DNA of 9,908 bases from RGIG8785 sp045655245. GTDB lineage: Bacteria > Bacillota > Clostridia > RGIG8785. The notes under the pieces are model-generated. The model saw only the letters and a program-made list of their open reading frames with translations, searched no databases and was not told where the DNA came from. The stretch lies in contig JAZOOX010000044.1 of NCBI GenBank assembly GCA_045655245.1, forward strand, positions 1-9,908, read 5' to 3'. The translations under genes were made by a program, and so were the position numbers. Below are positions 1-5,997 of this stretch, one piece after another. Numbering within the stretch: position 1 is the first letter of the stretch; each line of letters starts with the position of its first letter.

Positions 1-230
1 TGTCTTGCTCTCTTAACAGCTTCAGTGAACTGTCTCTGGTGCTTAGCGCAGTTGCCGGTTACACGACGGGGCAGAATCTTTCCGCGCTCGGACATGTATC
101 TTCTCAGTTTTGCGGTGTCTTTGTAGTCGATGTATGCTACTTTGTCAACGCAGAACGAGCAAACTTTCTTGCGCGGCTTTCTTTTACCGAAGCGTTCGTT
201 CTTTTCGCCTCTGTCCATTCTTTCGCTCAT
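1..230 (-). CDS. rpsR: 30S ribosomal protein S18 (3' end cut by window edge)
   Basis: This is small-subunit ribosomal protein S18, which pairs with S6 on the platform of the 30S subunit. It has no complete frame inside the window and was read directly from the minus strand: 76 full codons from the ATG at 230, with only the last few residues beyond base 1. The conserved core is clear, including KILPRR near residues 51-56 and the C-terminal QRQFTEAVKRAR helix. Cysteines C24, C27 and C61 plus H64 form the pattern of the zinc-binding (C+) S18 paralogue. An AAGGAGG site at 239-245 lies 8 nt before the ATG. A second ATG at codon 5 is less well placed. The gene is last in rpsF-ssb-rpsR, 23 nt after ssb. 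Identification is very secure. Confidence 0.96.
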   Translation of the reverse strand, partial: MSERMDRGEKNERFGKRKPRKKVCSFCVDKVAYIDYKDTAKLRRYMSERGKILPRRVTGNCAKHQRQFTEAVKRAR

Positions 231-253
231 GGAAAAAGCCTCCTTATTAAAAT

Positions 254-682
254 TTAAAAGGGTAAATCGTCTGCAGTATCAACCGACATAAACCCGTCAT
301 CAGCAGGAGCGGAGTAGTTACCGCCGCCGAAGGCGTTCGATGCAGGTGCACTGCCGTTGTTCCGCTTGGGTTCGGCAAAGAACACTTCATCAGCAACAAC
401 GTTCGTTGCCGTGCGGTTATTGCCGTCCTTGTCCTGGAAGTTCCGAACCTGAATCCGACCGGTCACCGCGACCAACTGGCCTTTGGTGAAATTACGGCTG
501 ACGAACTCAGCGGTGCCTCTCCAGGCAGTAATCGGAATAAAGTCTGTCTGTCTTTCCTCGCCCTGCTTTGCATAACCGCGGTCAACGGCCAGCGTAAAGC
601 TGACAACAGGAATCTGAGCGTCGGTGTAGCGCAGTTCAGGGTCACGGGTTAAACGTCCCATTAAAATGGCTTTGTTCAACAT
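254..682 (-). CDS. ssb: Single-stranded DNA-binding protein
   Basis: SSB coats single-stranded DNA during replication, repair and recombination and recruits partner proteins. The 142-residue product has an N-terminal OB fold (about residues 1-105) that opens MLNKAILMGRLTRDPELRYT and includes the conserved W54 region and GRIQVRNFQDKDG. A Gly/Asn/Ser-rich linker (about 106-130) follows, then the acidic tip ending DDLPF, the docking peptide for SSB partners. The length is slightly short for the family because the linker is short. The start is supported by a TAAGGAGG site shortly upstream. It lies 12 nt after rpsF and 23 nt before rpsR, the classic Firmicutes order, so it is almost certainly expressed from the rpsF promoter. 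Confidence 0.97.
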   Translation of the reverse strand: MLNKAILMGRLTRDPELRYTDAQIPVVSFTLAVDRGYAKQGEERQTDFIPITAWRGTAEFVSRNFTKGQLVAVTGRIQVRNFQDKDGNNRTATNVVADEVFFAEPKRNNGSAPASNAFGGGNYSAPADDGFMSVDTADDLPF

Positions 683-694
683 GGAAAAACCTCC

Positions 695-1129
695 TTACGC
701 TTCCTCGGATGCGGGAGCGGCGGGTGCTTCTTCGACAGCAGGAGCTTCTTCAACTGCGGGAGCAGCGGGAGCAGCAACCTTTTCTCTTGCCTTTTTCTTA
801 GCGGCAGCAGCACGCTCGTTAGCGGCTTCTTTCGCTTCGTCACGCTTAATGATTAACGTACGCATGATACCGTCGGTAATGCCGTAAACACGGGCAAGTT
901 CCTTCGGGAAATCGGTGGGAGCAGAGAAGCGAACCAGAACGTAGTAACCTTCGTTCTTGTCGTTGATCGGGTATGCCAGACGGCGTTTGCCCCATTCTTC
1001 AACGGCTTCAATCTCACCTGCGTTTGCAATCATAGACCGGAACTTCTCGGTCAATGCAGCAATCTGGTCTTCTGCCAGAGCAGCATCAACGATGAAGATC
1101 GTTTCGTACTTATTGACGATGTTGGCCAT
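695..1129 (-). CDS. rpsF: 30S ribosomal protein S6
   Basis: S6 binds 16S rRNA as a heterodimer with S18. The 144-residue product starts MANIVNKYETIFIVD and contains the family signature around EEWGKRRLAYPI (residues 44-55) and the YYVLVRF strand (62-68). The fold ends near residue 97. A charged Ala/Lys-rich segment follows, then an Ala/Pro/Glu tail (about 118-144) with near-repeated PAVEEA units, longer than in many S6 proteins. I chose the ATG at 1129 because AAGGAGGT at 1137-1144 is spaced 7 nt away. An in-frame ATG at 1159 has a weaker AAGGAG 5 nt upstream and would add 10 residues. The open frame reaching back to 1219 starts upstream of the predicted transcription start, so I rejected it. 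First gene of rpsF-ssb-rpsR. Confidence 0.96.
   Translation of the reverse strand: MANIVNKYETIFIVDAALAEDQIAALTEKFRSMIANAGEIEAVEEWGKRRLAYPINDKNEGYYVLVRFSAPTDFPKELARVYGITDGIMRTLIIKRDEAKEAANERAAAAKKKAREKVAAPAAPAVEEAPAVEEAPAAPASEEA
726..761 (-). repeat. Two tandem 18-bp repeats in the rpsF tail
   Basis: Two adjacent 18-bp units (726-743 and 744-761) differ at three positions and encode the repeated PAVEEA-like segment of the S6 C-terminal tail. They keep the reading frame. Such a tract is a natural place for length variation between strains, though that is inference. Confidence 0.75.
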
Positions 1130-1154
1130 GATTTTCACCTCCTTTTGGACTTTG

Positions 1155-1176
1155 GCCATGAATTCTCCTTCATGGC
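1155..1176 (-). promoter_or_regulatory. Perfect 8-bp hairpin in the rpsF leader
   Basis: The rpsF 5' leader, on the minus strand, contains GCCATGAA and TTCATGGC as a perfect 8-bp inverted repeat around the 6-nt loop GGAGAA. The loop exposes an SD-like GGAG, and the 3' arm contains the alternative in-frame AUG at 1159. A second small inverted repeat (GTCAT/ATGAC, 1188-1200) lies near the predicted 5' end of the transcript. Many bacteria have an S6:S18-binding autoregulatory RNA at this location. I do not claim this hairpin matches that published consensus, only that its position fits. Confidence 0.55.
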
Positions 1177-1207
1177 AAGGAATTTTAGTCATAAAATGAC
1201 CTCTACT

Positions 1208-1236
1208 ATGATACACCAATATCTTCCCCTTGTCAA
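1208..1236 (-). promoter_or_regulatory. Sigma-A promoter of the rpsF-ssb-rpsR operon
   Basis: On the minus strand a perfect -35 TTGACA (1236-1231) is separated by 17 bp from -10 TATCAT (1213-1208). Transcription should begin near 1201, giving a leader of about 70 nt before the rpsF ATG at 1129. This start also rules out the longer rpsF frame that begins at 1219. Confidence 0.85.
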
Positions 1237-1260
1237 GAGTTTTCTTCAGATATTCGTATT

Positions 1261-1298
1261 GAAAATGCGTGTTCGGGCAGGAGTCCGAAATGCTTTTC
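1261..1298. repeat. 38-bp imperfect palindrome
   Basis: Outer arms GAAAA/TTTTC, a GC/GC step and inner arms TTCGG/CCGAA enclose the 8-nt loop GCAGGAGT. It lies between the HTH remnant and the rpsF promoter. On either strand it is followed only by a short run of T, so it would be at best a weak terminator. It could instead be an operator or a leftover terminator of the decayed upstream gene. Confidence 0.5.
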
Positions 1299-1325
1299 TA
1301 ATTGTGTCAATATCGAAAAGGGACG

Positions 1326-1409
1326 TTACGGAGGAATGATGCCCCGTTCAATCAGCGACAGATAGCTCTCACAGATGCCTAATATCATTGCCATTTCTTC
1401 TTTTACCAA
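1326..1409 (-). pseudogene. Helix-turn-helix (XRE-like) remnant or 27-codon mini-ORF
   Basis: The minus strand encodes 27 residues from a TTG at 1409 to a TAA at 1326, beginning LVKEEMAMILGICESYLSLI and continuing ERGIIPP. This closely follows the helix 2-turn-helix 3 pattern of Cro/C1-type (XRE) DNA-binding domains, where LAEILGVSRSYLSRIERG-like text is typical. AAGGGA lies about 5 nt before the TTG, so translation is conceivable. The frame is open further upstream to about 1487 but has no ATG or GTG there. The domain lacks helices 1, 4 and 5, so it could not be a normal repressor. I read it as the relic of a transcriptional regulator, possibly of mobile-element origin. A chance match is less likely given how well the motif aligns. 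Confidence 0.5.
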
Positions 1410-1502
1410 AGTATTCCCTTGCAAATAGAAAACAATATACAATTGTGTGACACGTTTAGTACACCATTCAAATTTTATTTTGCCCAGTTATATTTTGAGA
1501 AT
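1410..1502. other. AT-rich spacer with no recognised gene
   Basis: This stretch between the HTH remnant and the terminator of the SDR operon is AT-rich and has no convincing ORF, promoter or repeat. Together with 1130-1409 it makes the gene-poor gap between rpsF and the SDR gene. Confidence 0.5.
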
Positions 1503-1526
1503 AAAAAACCACCCTTTTGGGTGGCT
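1503..1526 (-). terminator. Intrinsic terminator of the ychF-guaB-SDR operon
   Basis: On the minus strand CCACCC, loop AAAA and GGGTGG form a 6-bp GC-rich stem directly followed by TTTTTT (1508-1503). It begins 10 nt after the SDR stop codon. This is a textbook Rho-independent terminator. Confidence 0.92.
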
Positions 1527-1535
1527 CTTTATTGT

Positions 1536-2237
1536 TTAAATCACAAAACCGCCGTTGACACCAAGCACCTGACCTGTAATAAAGTCGGCATCGTTGGATG
1601 CCAAAAAGAGTGCGACTTTGGCAATGTCTTTTGGGGTGCCGATGCGACAAAGCGGCGTTTCGTCGGCGAGGTCTTGTTTATCCTCGGCAGAAAAGTCTTT
1701 GAGCATATCGGTTTCAATCACCCCGGGGGCGATGGCGTTGACCTGAATATTACTGGGGCCTACCTCTTTGGCAAGGGCACGGGTCATTCCGATCAATGCA
1801 GCCTTTGCGGCAGAGTAGTGGACTTCGCAAGAAGCACCCACTTGTCCCCACATAGAGGAGATATTGATAATCTTGCCCTTTTGGCGCTCGATCATTCGAG
1901 GGAGGACGGCTTTGGTGCAATGGAATGCACCCTTGACGTGGACGTTAAACATGGCGTCCCAGTCCTCGTCGGTCAGGTCGGTGAAGAGTTTTTGCTGGGC
2001 GATGCCTGCATTGTTAATCAGCACGTCGAAGTAACGGCTTCCCAGGCAGAGGTCTGTCGCAACAGGGTCGGTGACGTCCAGTTGGACGGCTTCAACGTTT
2101 TTATAGGCGGATTCCAGCTCACGGGCGCAAATTTCGCTCTTGTGATAAAGAAGCAGGACATGATGTCCTGCTTCCGAAAACTGTCGAACAATTTCTGCAC
2201 CGATGCCCCGAGAGCCGCCGGTAACAGCGACCCGCAT
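1536..2237 (-). CDS. SDR-family reductase, YmfI/FabG-like
   Basis: This is a classical short-chain dehydrogenase/reductase of 233 residues, presumably a cytosolic NADPH-dependent ketoreductase. Visible motifs are the cofactor glycine motif TGGSRGIG (6-13), NNAG (75-78), catalytic N98, S127/S128, Y141 and K145 (YSAAK), and PG at 171-172. The start is the ATG at 2237, because the longer frame would run into guaB coding sequence; this ATG lies one base after the guaB stop, implying translational coupling. FabG is the generic call. However, the segment SSMWGQVGASCEVHYSAAK, as I recall it, is typical of Clostridial proteins annotated as elongation factor P 5-aminopentanone reductase (YmfI), and no other fatty-acid genes are nearby. 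The family is certain; the substrate is not. Confidence 0.9.
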   Translation of the reverse strand: MRVAVTGGSRGIGAEIVRQFSEAGHHVLLLYHKSEICARELESAYKNVEAVQLDVTDPVATDLCLGSRYFDVLINNAGIAQQKLFTDLTDEDWDAMFNVHVKGAFHCTKAVLPRMIERQKGKIINISSMWGQVGASCEVHYSAAKAALIGMTRALAKEVGPSNIQVNAIAPGVIETDMLKDFSAEDKQDLADETPLCRIGTPKDIAKVALFLASNDADFITGQVLGVNGGFVI

Positions 2238-2238
2238 C

Positions 2239-3741
2239 TTATTTAATCCCTGCGCGGTCCTTAACGATAACGTCGTGTGCGCCGCCTTCGATAATACTGG
2301 TCGAAGAAACCAGGGTGATCTTTGCCTTGTCACGGAACTCAGCCAAGGACAGAGCGCCGCAGTTGCACATGGTGGAACGGATCTTGTTCAGGGTAGTGGA
2401 AAGGCCGTCTTTCAGTGCACCTGCATAGGGAACATAGGAGTCAACCCCCTCTTCGAAAGACAGTTTTTTTGCGCCGCCCATATCGTAGCGCTGCCAGTTA
2501 CGGGCACGGTTAGAGCCTTCGCCCCAGTATTCCTTAACGAAAGTGCCGTTTAAGTTGATCTTGTTGGTGGGGCTTTCGTCAAAACGGGCGAAGTAGCGGC
2601 CCAGCATAACGAAGTCAGCACCCATTGCATAAGCCAGAGACATATGGTAGTCCTGAACGATACCGCCGTCCGAGCAAATCGGGATGTAGATACCCGTTTC
2701 TTCGAAGTACTTGTCACGCTCGCGTGCGACTTCGATGGTAGCGGTGGCTTGACCGCGGCCGATACCCTTTTGCTCACGGGTGATGCAGATACTGCCGCCG
2801 CCGATACCGATTTTGATAAAGTCGGCACCTGCTTCGGCAAGGAAACGGAAGCCTTCGGGGTCTACGACGTTACCTGCGCCGACCTTGACCGAATCGCCGT
2901 ACTTATTACGAATGAACTTTAAGGTTCGTGCCTGCCATTCGGAATAACCTTCGGAAGAGTCGATGCACAGAATGTCTGCACCTGCATCCACAACAGCGGG
3001 AACGCGGGTCTCGTAGTCGTGGGTATTAATTCCTGCGCCGACACAGTAACGTTTTTGGGCGTCCAGCAACTCCAACGGGTTGCCCTTGTGGAGGTCATAG
3101 TCCTTGCGGAAAACGATGGAAGAAAGACAGCCGTTTTTGTCAATAATCGGCAGACAGTTCAGCTTATTGTCCCAGATGATATCGTTGGCAGTCTTTAAGG
3201 TAGTACCTTCTTCTGCCCAGATGAGCTTGTCGAAGGGAGTCATGAACTCAGCAACTTTGGTAGAGGGGTCCATACGGGAAACACGATAGTCACGGCTGGT
3301 AACCAGGCCGACCAGTTTGCCCTTTTCGGTACCGTCTTCGGTAACGGCAACGGTGGAGTGGCCTGTCTGTTCCTTCAGCGCCAGTAACTCTGCCAAGGTC
3401 TGGTCAGGGCGGATGTTGGAATCACTTTTAACGAAGCCTGCTTTATGGGTTTTGACCCGCTTGATCATTTCGACTTCCTGTTCCACCGTCTGAGACGAGT
3501 AGAGGAAGGAAAGACCGCCCTCGGTTGCCAAAGCGATGGCCATACGGTCATCAGAAACCGACTGCATGATGGCAGAGACCATAGGAATGTTAATCGAGAA
3601 AGGGGATTCTTCACCCTTCTTGAATTTTGCAAGGGGGGTTCTTAACGAGACGTTGGCGGGAAAGCACTCTGCAGAAGAGTAGCCGGGCACCAGCAGGTAT
3701 TCGTTAAAAGTACGGGAGGGTTCATCAAAAAAGTAAGCCAT
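2239..3741 (-). CDS. guaB: IMP dehydrogenase, Tritrichomonas foetus-type
   Basis: IMP dehydrogenase oxidises IMP to XMP with NAD+, the committed step of GMP synthesis. The 500-residue product has a TIM-barrel catalytic domain interrupted by a CBS-pair (Bateman) region at about 100-220. The active-site loop is GIGGGSICITREQKGIGRG (312-330) with catalytic C319, and D261 lies in the NAD/IMP site. The mobile flap contains EYWGEGSNRARNWQRYD (404-420) with R418 and Y419, followed by E431. From memory this matches the T. foetus enzyme closely, including residue numbers, and differs from the YRGMGS flap of Bacillus GuaB. The ATG at 3741 has AAGGAGA 8 nt upstream; the longer frame to 3786 overlaps ychF. 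It follows ychF by 19 nt and abuts the SDR gene. Confidence 0.96.
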   Translation of the reverse strand: MAYFFDEPSRTFNEYLLVPGYSSAECFPANVSLRTPLAKFKKGEESPFSINIPMVSAIMQSVSDDRMAIALATEGGLSFLYSSQTVEQEVEMIKRVKTHKAGFVKSDSNIRPDQTLAELLALKEQTGHSTVAVTEDGTEKGKLVGLVTSRDYRVSRMDPSTKVAEFMTPFDKLIWAEEGTTLKTANDIIWDNKLNCLPIIDKNGCLSSIVFRKDYDLHKGNPLELLDAQKRYCVGAGINTHDYETRVPAVVDAGADILCIDSSEGYSEWQARTLKFIRNKYGDSVKVGAGNVVDPEGFRFLAEAGADFIKIGIGGGSICITREQKGIGRGQATATIEVARERDKYFEETGIYIPICSDGGIVQDYHMSLAYAMGADFVMLGRYFARFDESPTNKINLNGTFVKEYWGEGSNRARNWQRYDMGGAKKLSFEEGVDSYVPYAGALKDGLSTTLNKIRSTMCNCGALSLAEFRDKAKITLVSSTSIIEGGAHDVIVKDRAGIK

Positions 3742-3760
3742 TTTAAAATCTCCTTTCAAA

Positions 3761-4858
3761 TTATACATTAAAGCGGAAGAGAACAACGTCCCCGTCCTGC
3801 ATTACATACTCTTTACCTTCCGACCGCATTAAGCCACGGTCTCTTGCAGCGGCGGCACTGCCGCATTCGGTCAGGTCAGAAAAAGCAATGACTTCGGCGC
3901 GGATGAACCCGCGTTCAAAGTCGCTGTGGATCTTGCCTGCCGCTTGGGGTGCTTTCGTCCCCCGGGTAATCGTCCAGGCACGAACTTCCTCGGGACCGCC
4001 GGTTAAGTAACTGATCAGCCCCAGCAGTTCATAACCTGCCTGGATCAATCGGTCCAGACCCGATTTATCCAAATGTAAATCTTCTAAAAACGCCGCCTTT
4101 TCTTCGGCGTCCAGGTCTGCAATATCTTCCTCGATCTTGGCACAGATGGTTAATACCTTCGATCCTTCTGCTTCGGCGTATTCGTTGACCCGTGCAACAG
4201 CGGCGTTGGTCTCGATGCCTGCGGTAAAGTCTGCTTCGGACAGGTTTGCCGCATAGAGAACGGGCTTTTGGGTCAGCAGACACATCTCTTTTAACAGGGC
4301 TTCCTCCTCGGGGGAGTAGTCCAGACTGCGGGCGGGTTTTTCGTTGGCAAGCGCCTCTTCAATCCGTTCCAACAGTGCCAGCTCTTGTGCGAACTTCTTG
4401 TCCCCGGACTTCATCATTTTCTTGGTGCGCTCGATGCGTTTGGTGATGCCTTCCAGATCTGCCAGAATCAGCTCCAGGTTAATGGTTTCGATGTCACGAA
4501 TGGGGTCAATGCTTCCGTCAACGTGGACGATGTTCTGGTCCTCGAAGCAACGGACGACGTGGACGATGGCATCTACCTCGCGAATGTGGGACAAGAATTT
4601 GTTGCCCAACCCTTCGCCGCGGCTGGCGCCTTTGACCAACCCTGCAATATCAACGAACTCGATGGTGGCGGGGGTGTACTTTTTGGGGTCGTACAGCTTT
4701 GCCAAAAAATCCAGCCGTTCATCGGGAACATCAACGATGCCTACATTCGGCTCGATGGTGCAAAAGGGATAGTTTGCCGATTCGGCTCCTGCACGGGTGA
4801 TTGCATTAAACAGCGTACTCTTGCCGACGTTGGGCAAACCTACAATTCCCAACTTCAT
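3761..4858 (-). CDS. ychF: Redox-regulated ATPase YchF (OLA1 family)
   Basis: YchF is an Obg-related P-loop NTPase that prefers ATP and associates with ribosomes; it has been linked to stress responses and translation. The 365-residue length is normal. The P-loop is GLPNVGKST (7-15) and G3 is DIAG (70-73). The G4 position reads NLSE (205-208) instead of NKxD, the change that explains ATP preference in this family. A coiled-coil insertion lies around 130-175, and the C-terminal TGS domain includes IHSDFERGFIRAEV (310-323), ending GDVVLFRFNV. The ATG at 4858 is preceded by AAGGAGAT. It is the first gene of the ychF-guaB-SDR operon, with its own promoter at 4906-4934. Confidence 0.97.
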   Translation of the reverse strand: MKLGIVGLPNVGKSTLFNAITRAGAESANYPFCTIEPNVGIVDVPDERLDFLAKLYDPKKYTPATIEFVDIAGLVKGASRGEGLGNKFLSHIREVDAIVHVVRCFEDQNIVHVDGSIDPIRDIETINLELILADLEGITKRIERTKKMMKSGDKKFAQELALLERIEEALANEKPARSLDYSPEEEALLKEMCLLTQKPVLYAANLSEADFTAGIETNAAVARVNEYAEAEGSKVLTICAKIEEDIADLDAEEKAAFLEDLHLDKSGLDRLIQAGYELLGLISYLTGGPEEVRAWTITRGTKAPQAAGKIHSDFERGFIRAEVIAFSDLTECGSAAAARDRGLMRSEGKEYVMQDGDVVLFRFNV

Positions 4859-4905
4859 ATTGAATCACATCTCCTTGGGTCGCAAAAATCAAGTATATTA
4901 AAAGA

Positions 4906-4934
4906 ATTATATCACAACAGTTTTTGGTTTTCAA
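4906..4934 (-). promoter_or_regulatory. Sigma-A promoter of ychF-guaB-SDR
   Basis: On the minus strand -35 TTGAAA (4934-4929), a 17-bp spacer and a perfect -10 TATAAT (4911-4906) preceded by TG in the extended -10 position. Transcription should begin near 4899, about 40 nt before the ychF ATG. No terminator is visible between the nuclease stop at 4962 and this promoter, so read-through from the nuclease gene may also contribute. Confidence 0.85.
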
Positions 4935-4961
4935 TAGTAAATGTGCTAAAATTGTCGTTTT

Positions 4962-5798
4962 TTAAGGATGGCAACTCTTGCAGGGAGAATACCCGTTTGT
5001 CAGCAACCAGGTCGTGGTCCCGCGGTACGATTTTTTATTTTGGGGCTTGATGTCTTTCACGGACGAGCAGTCGGGCAGATGAAACTTCATCGAATTGGTG
5101 TTTAAAACCACGTCGATCGTGACAGAGCCGGTTTCGGGCAAAACCGTTTCCGATGTCTTTGCCGCCTTGCTGGTACCGTCCAGATAGTTGATCTCCACCC
5201 CGGGCTGGATGTTGTTTACAAACACATTAAACGAAACACCGGCACCGCGATCTTCTACCGAATAGGCTTCCATCTGTACTCCCTTTGCCAAAAGGTTAAC
5301 GCCGTCAAATACGGGGGTCACGCGGTACATTACGTGATTTTTGGTTGCCTTGACATAATCCGCCACCTGATTTTCAAAGGGGAGCATTCCCGTCACATTC
5401 ATATAGCGGGTACCCGTAATCAGGTTCTTTTCGTTGGCATTCTCTCCGCTTAACTGATAACCGATTAAATGGCATCGGTTGTAGAGGTACTTACCGTCTA
5501 CGAAATCGTACTTCGCCAACTGCCAACCCGTGGGCTTGACCTGCCCGATGGCACCCCGTTCTTCGGTGGGCATCAAGTCGATGCCGATACATGCCGTTGC
5601 AACGGTGCAACGTCCCAAAAGGTCTTGTTCTCCGTAGTGTTCAAAGGAGACGTTGGTGATTTCACCTTCCGCAAATTGAGGAACGTTGTTGTTGACGGTG
5701 AAATAGGCCTGGTTATGTGGATCGTCCGCAACCTGTGGCACACAGGCGGAAAAGAGCAGGACGATACAGAGTAAAAGTACAAATACGTTTCTGTTCAT
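4962..5798 (-). CDS. DNA/RNA non-specific endonuclease lipoprotein
   Basis: This is a predicted surface lipoprotein nuclease of 278 residues. The N-terminus has a hydrophobic signal (5-16) and lipobox LFSAC with C19 as the lipidation site. The central domain fits the Endonuclease_NS_2 (beta-beta-alpha metal) family: NRCHLIGYQLSGENANEKN (107-125) with H110 as the likely general base, and ITGTRYMNVTGMLPFE (127-142) with N134, or N125, as possible metal ligand. Where related enzymes have DRGH, this one has NRCH. A C-terminal module (about 233-278) has H240, C244, C273 and C276 (FHLPDC...GYSPCKSCHP), resembling Ada-like zinc modules attached to secreted nucleases. AAGGAAG precedes the ATG. Likely roles are nutrient scavenging from DNA or competence; neither is shown here. 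Confidence 0.9.
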   Translation of the reverse strand: MNRNVFVLLLCIVLLFSACVPQVADDPHNQAYFTVNNNVPQFAEGEITNVSFEHYGEQDLLGRCTVATACIGIDLMPTEERGAIGQVKPTGWQLAKYDFVDGKYLYNRCHLIGYQLSGENANEKNLITGTRYMNVTGMLPFENQVADYVKATKNHVMYRVTPVFDGVNLLAKGVQMEAYSVEDRGAGVSFNVFVNNIQPGVEINYLDGTSKAAKTSETVLPETGSVTIDVVLNTNSMKFHLPDCSSVKDIKPQNKKSYRGTTTWLLTNGYSPCKSCHP

Positions 5799-5819
5799 CA
5801 GTTCACTTCCTTGGCCTAC

Positions 5820-5848
5820 ATTATAGGCGTAATGAGGTACATTTGCAA
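5820..5848 (-). promoter_or_regulatory. Promoter of the nuclease gene
   Basis: On the minus strand -35 TTGCAA (5848-5843), 17-bp spacer and perfect -10 TATAAT (5825-5820). The start point would be near 5813, giving a leader of about 15 nt. The -35 box is only 7 bp from the divergent response-regulator -35 box. Confidence 0.8.
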
Positions 5849-5855
5849 GGTTTTT

Positions 5856-5885
5856 TTGACAAACCTGCCCCTGACATGATACAAT
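5856..5885 (+). promoter_or_regulatory. Response-regulator promoter P1
   Basis: Perfect -35 TTGACA (5856-5861), 18-bp spacer and -10 TACAAT (5880-5885) with TG one base upstream (extended -10). The start point is predicted near 5892, leaving an mRNA leader of about 105 nt. Confidence 0.8.
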
Positions 5886-5902
5886 ATTTACGAATAATTT
5901 AC
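5886..5902 (+). promoter_or_regulatory. Candidate OmpR-family operator, ATTTAC direct repeat
   Basis: ATTTAC occurs at 5886-5891 and again at 5897-5902, 11 bp apart from start to start. OmpR/PhoB-family regulators bind direct repeats of about 6 bp on one helix face at 10-11 bp spacing. The pair sits over the predicted P1 start and about 40 bp upstream of the P2 -10 box, ahead of a gene for exactly such a regulator. Function is inferred. Confidence 0.5.
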
Positions 5903-5931
5903 TTTTGCGGCATCATTCGTTCATATTTTGC

Positions 5932-5940
5932 TGTTATACT
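5932..5940 (+). promoter_or_regulatory. Possible second response-regulator promoter P2 (extended -10 only)
   Basis: TGTTATACT gives an extended -10 element. The expected -35 position (5912-5917) reads ATCATT, far from consensus. Such promoters often need an activator, and the ATTTAC repeat pair is centred about 53 bp upstream of the predicted start. Confidence 0.35.
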
Positions 5941-5997
5941 GTCGGTAAGCTTAAGGTGTCTATGGGTTTCCCCTCGGCTTAAAAGGAGGTTTTTGCC

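Noticed and set aside
1130..1219. Extended N-terminus of S6 starting at 1219
   Set aside because: Starts upstream of the transcription start predicted from the TTGACA/TATCAT promoter, and S6 homologues begin near MANIVNKYE.
1303..1309. A second TTGACA on the minus strand upstream of rpsF
   Set aside because: No -10-like hexamer at 16-19 bp downstream.
1419..2246. 275-codon open frame on the plus strand
   Set aside because: It lies antisense to the SDR gene, has no family resemblance or SD, and the minus-strand frame has all SDR motifs.
4385..5050. 221-codon plus-strand frame across the ychF promoter region
   Set aside because: Covers ychF and the nuclease 3' end in antisense and would run through the mapped promoter elements; no recognisable domain.
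5946..5982. Possible hairpin TTAAG/CTTAA (or TAAGC/GCTTA) reaching the response-regulator SD
   Set aside because: Only 5 weak pairs with a loop over 20 nt; not distinguishable from chance.
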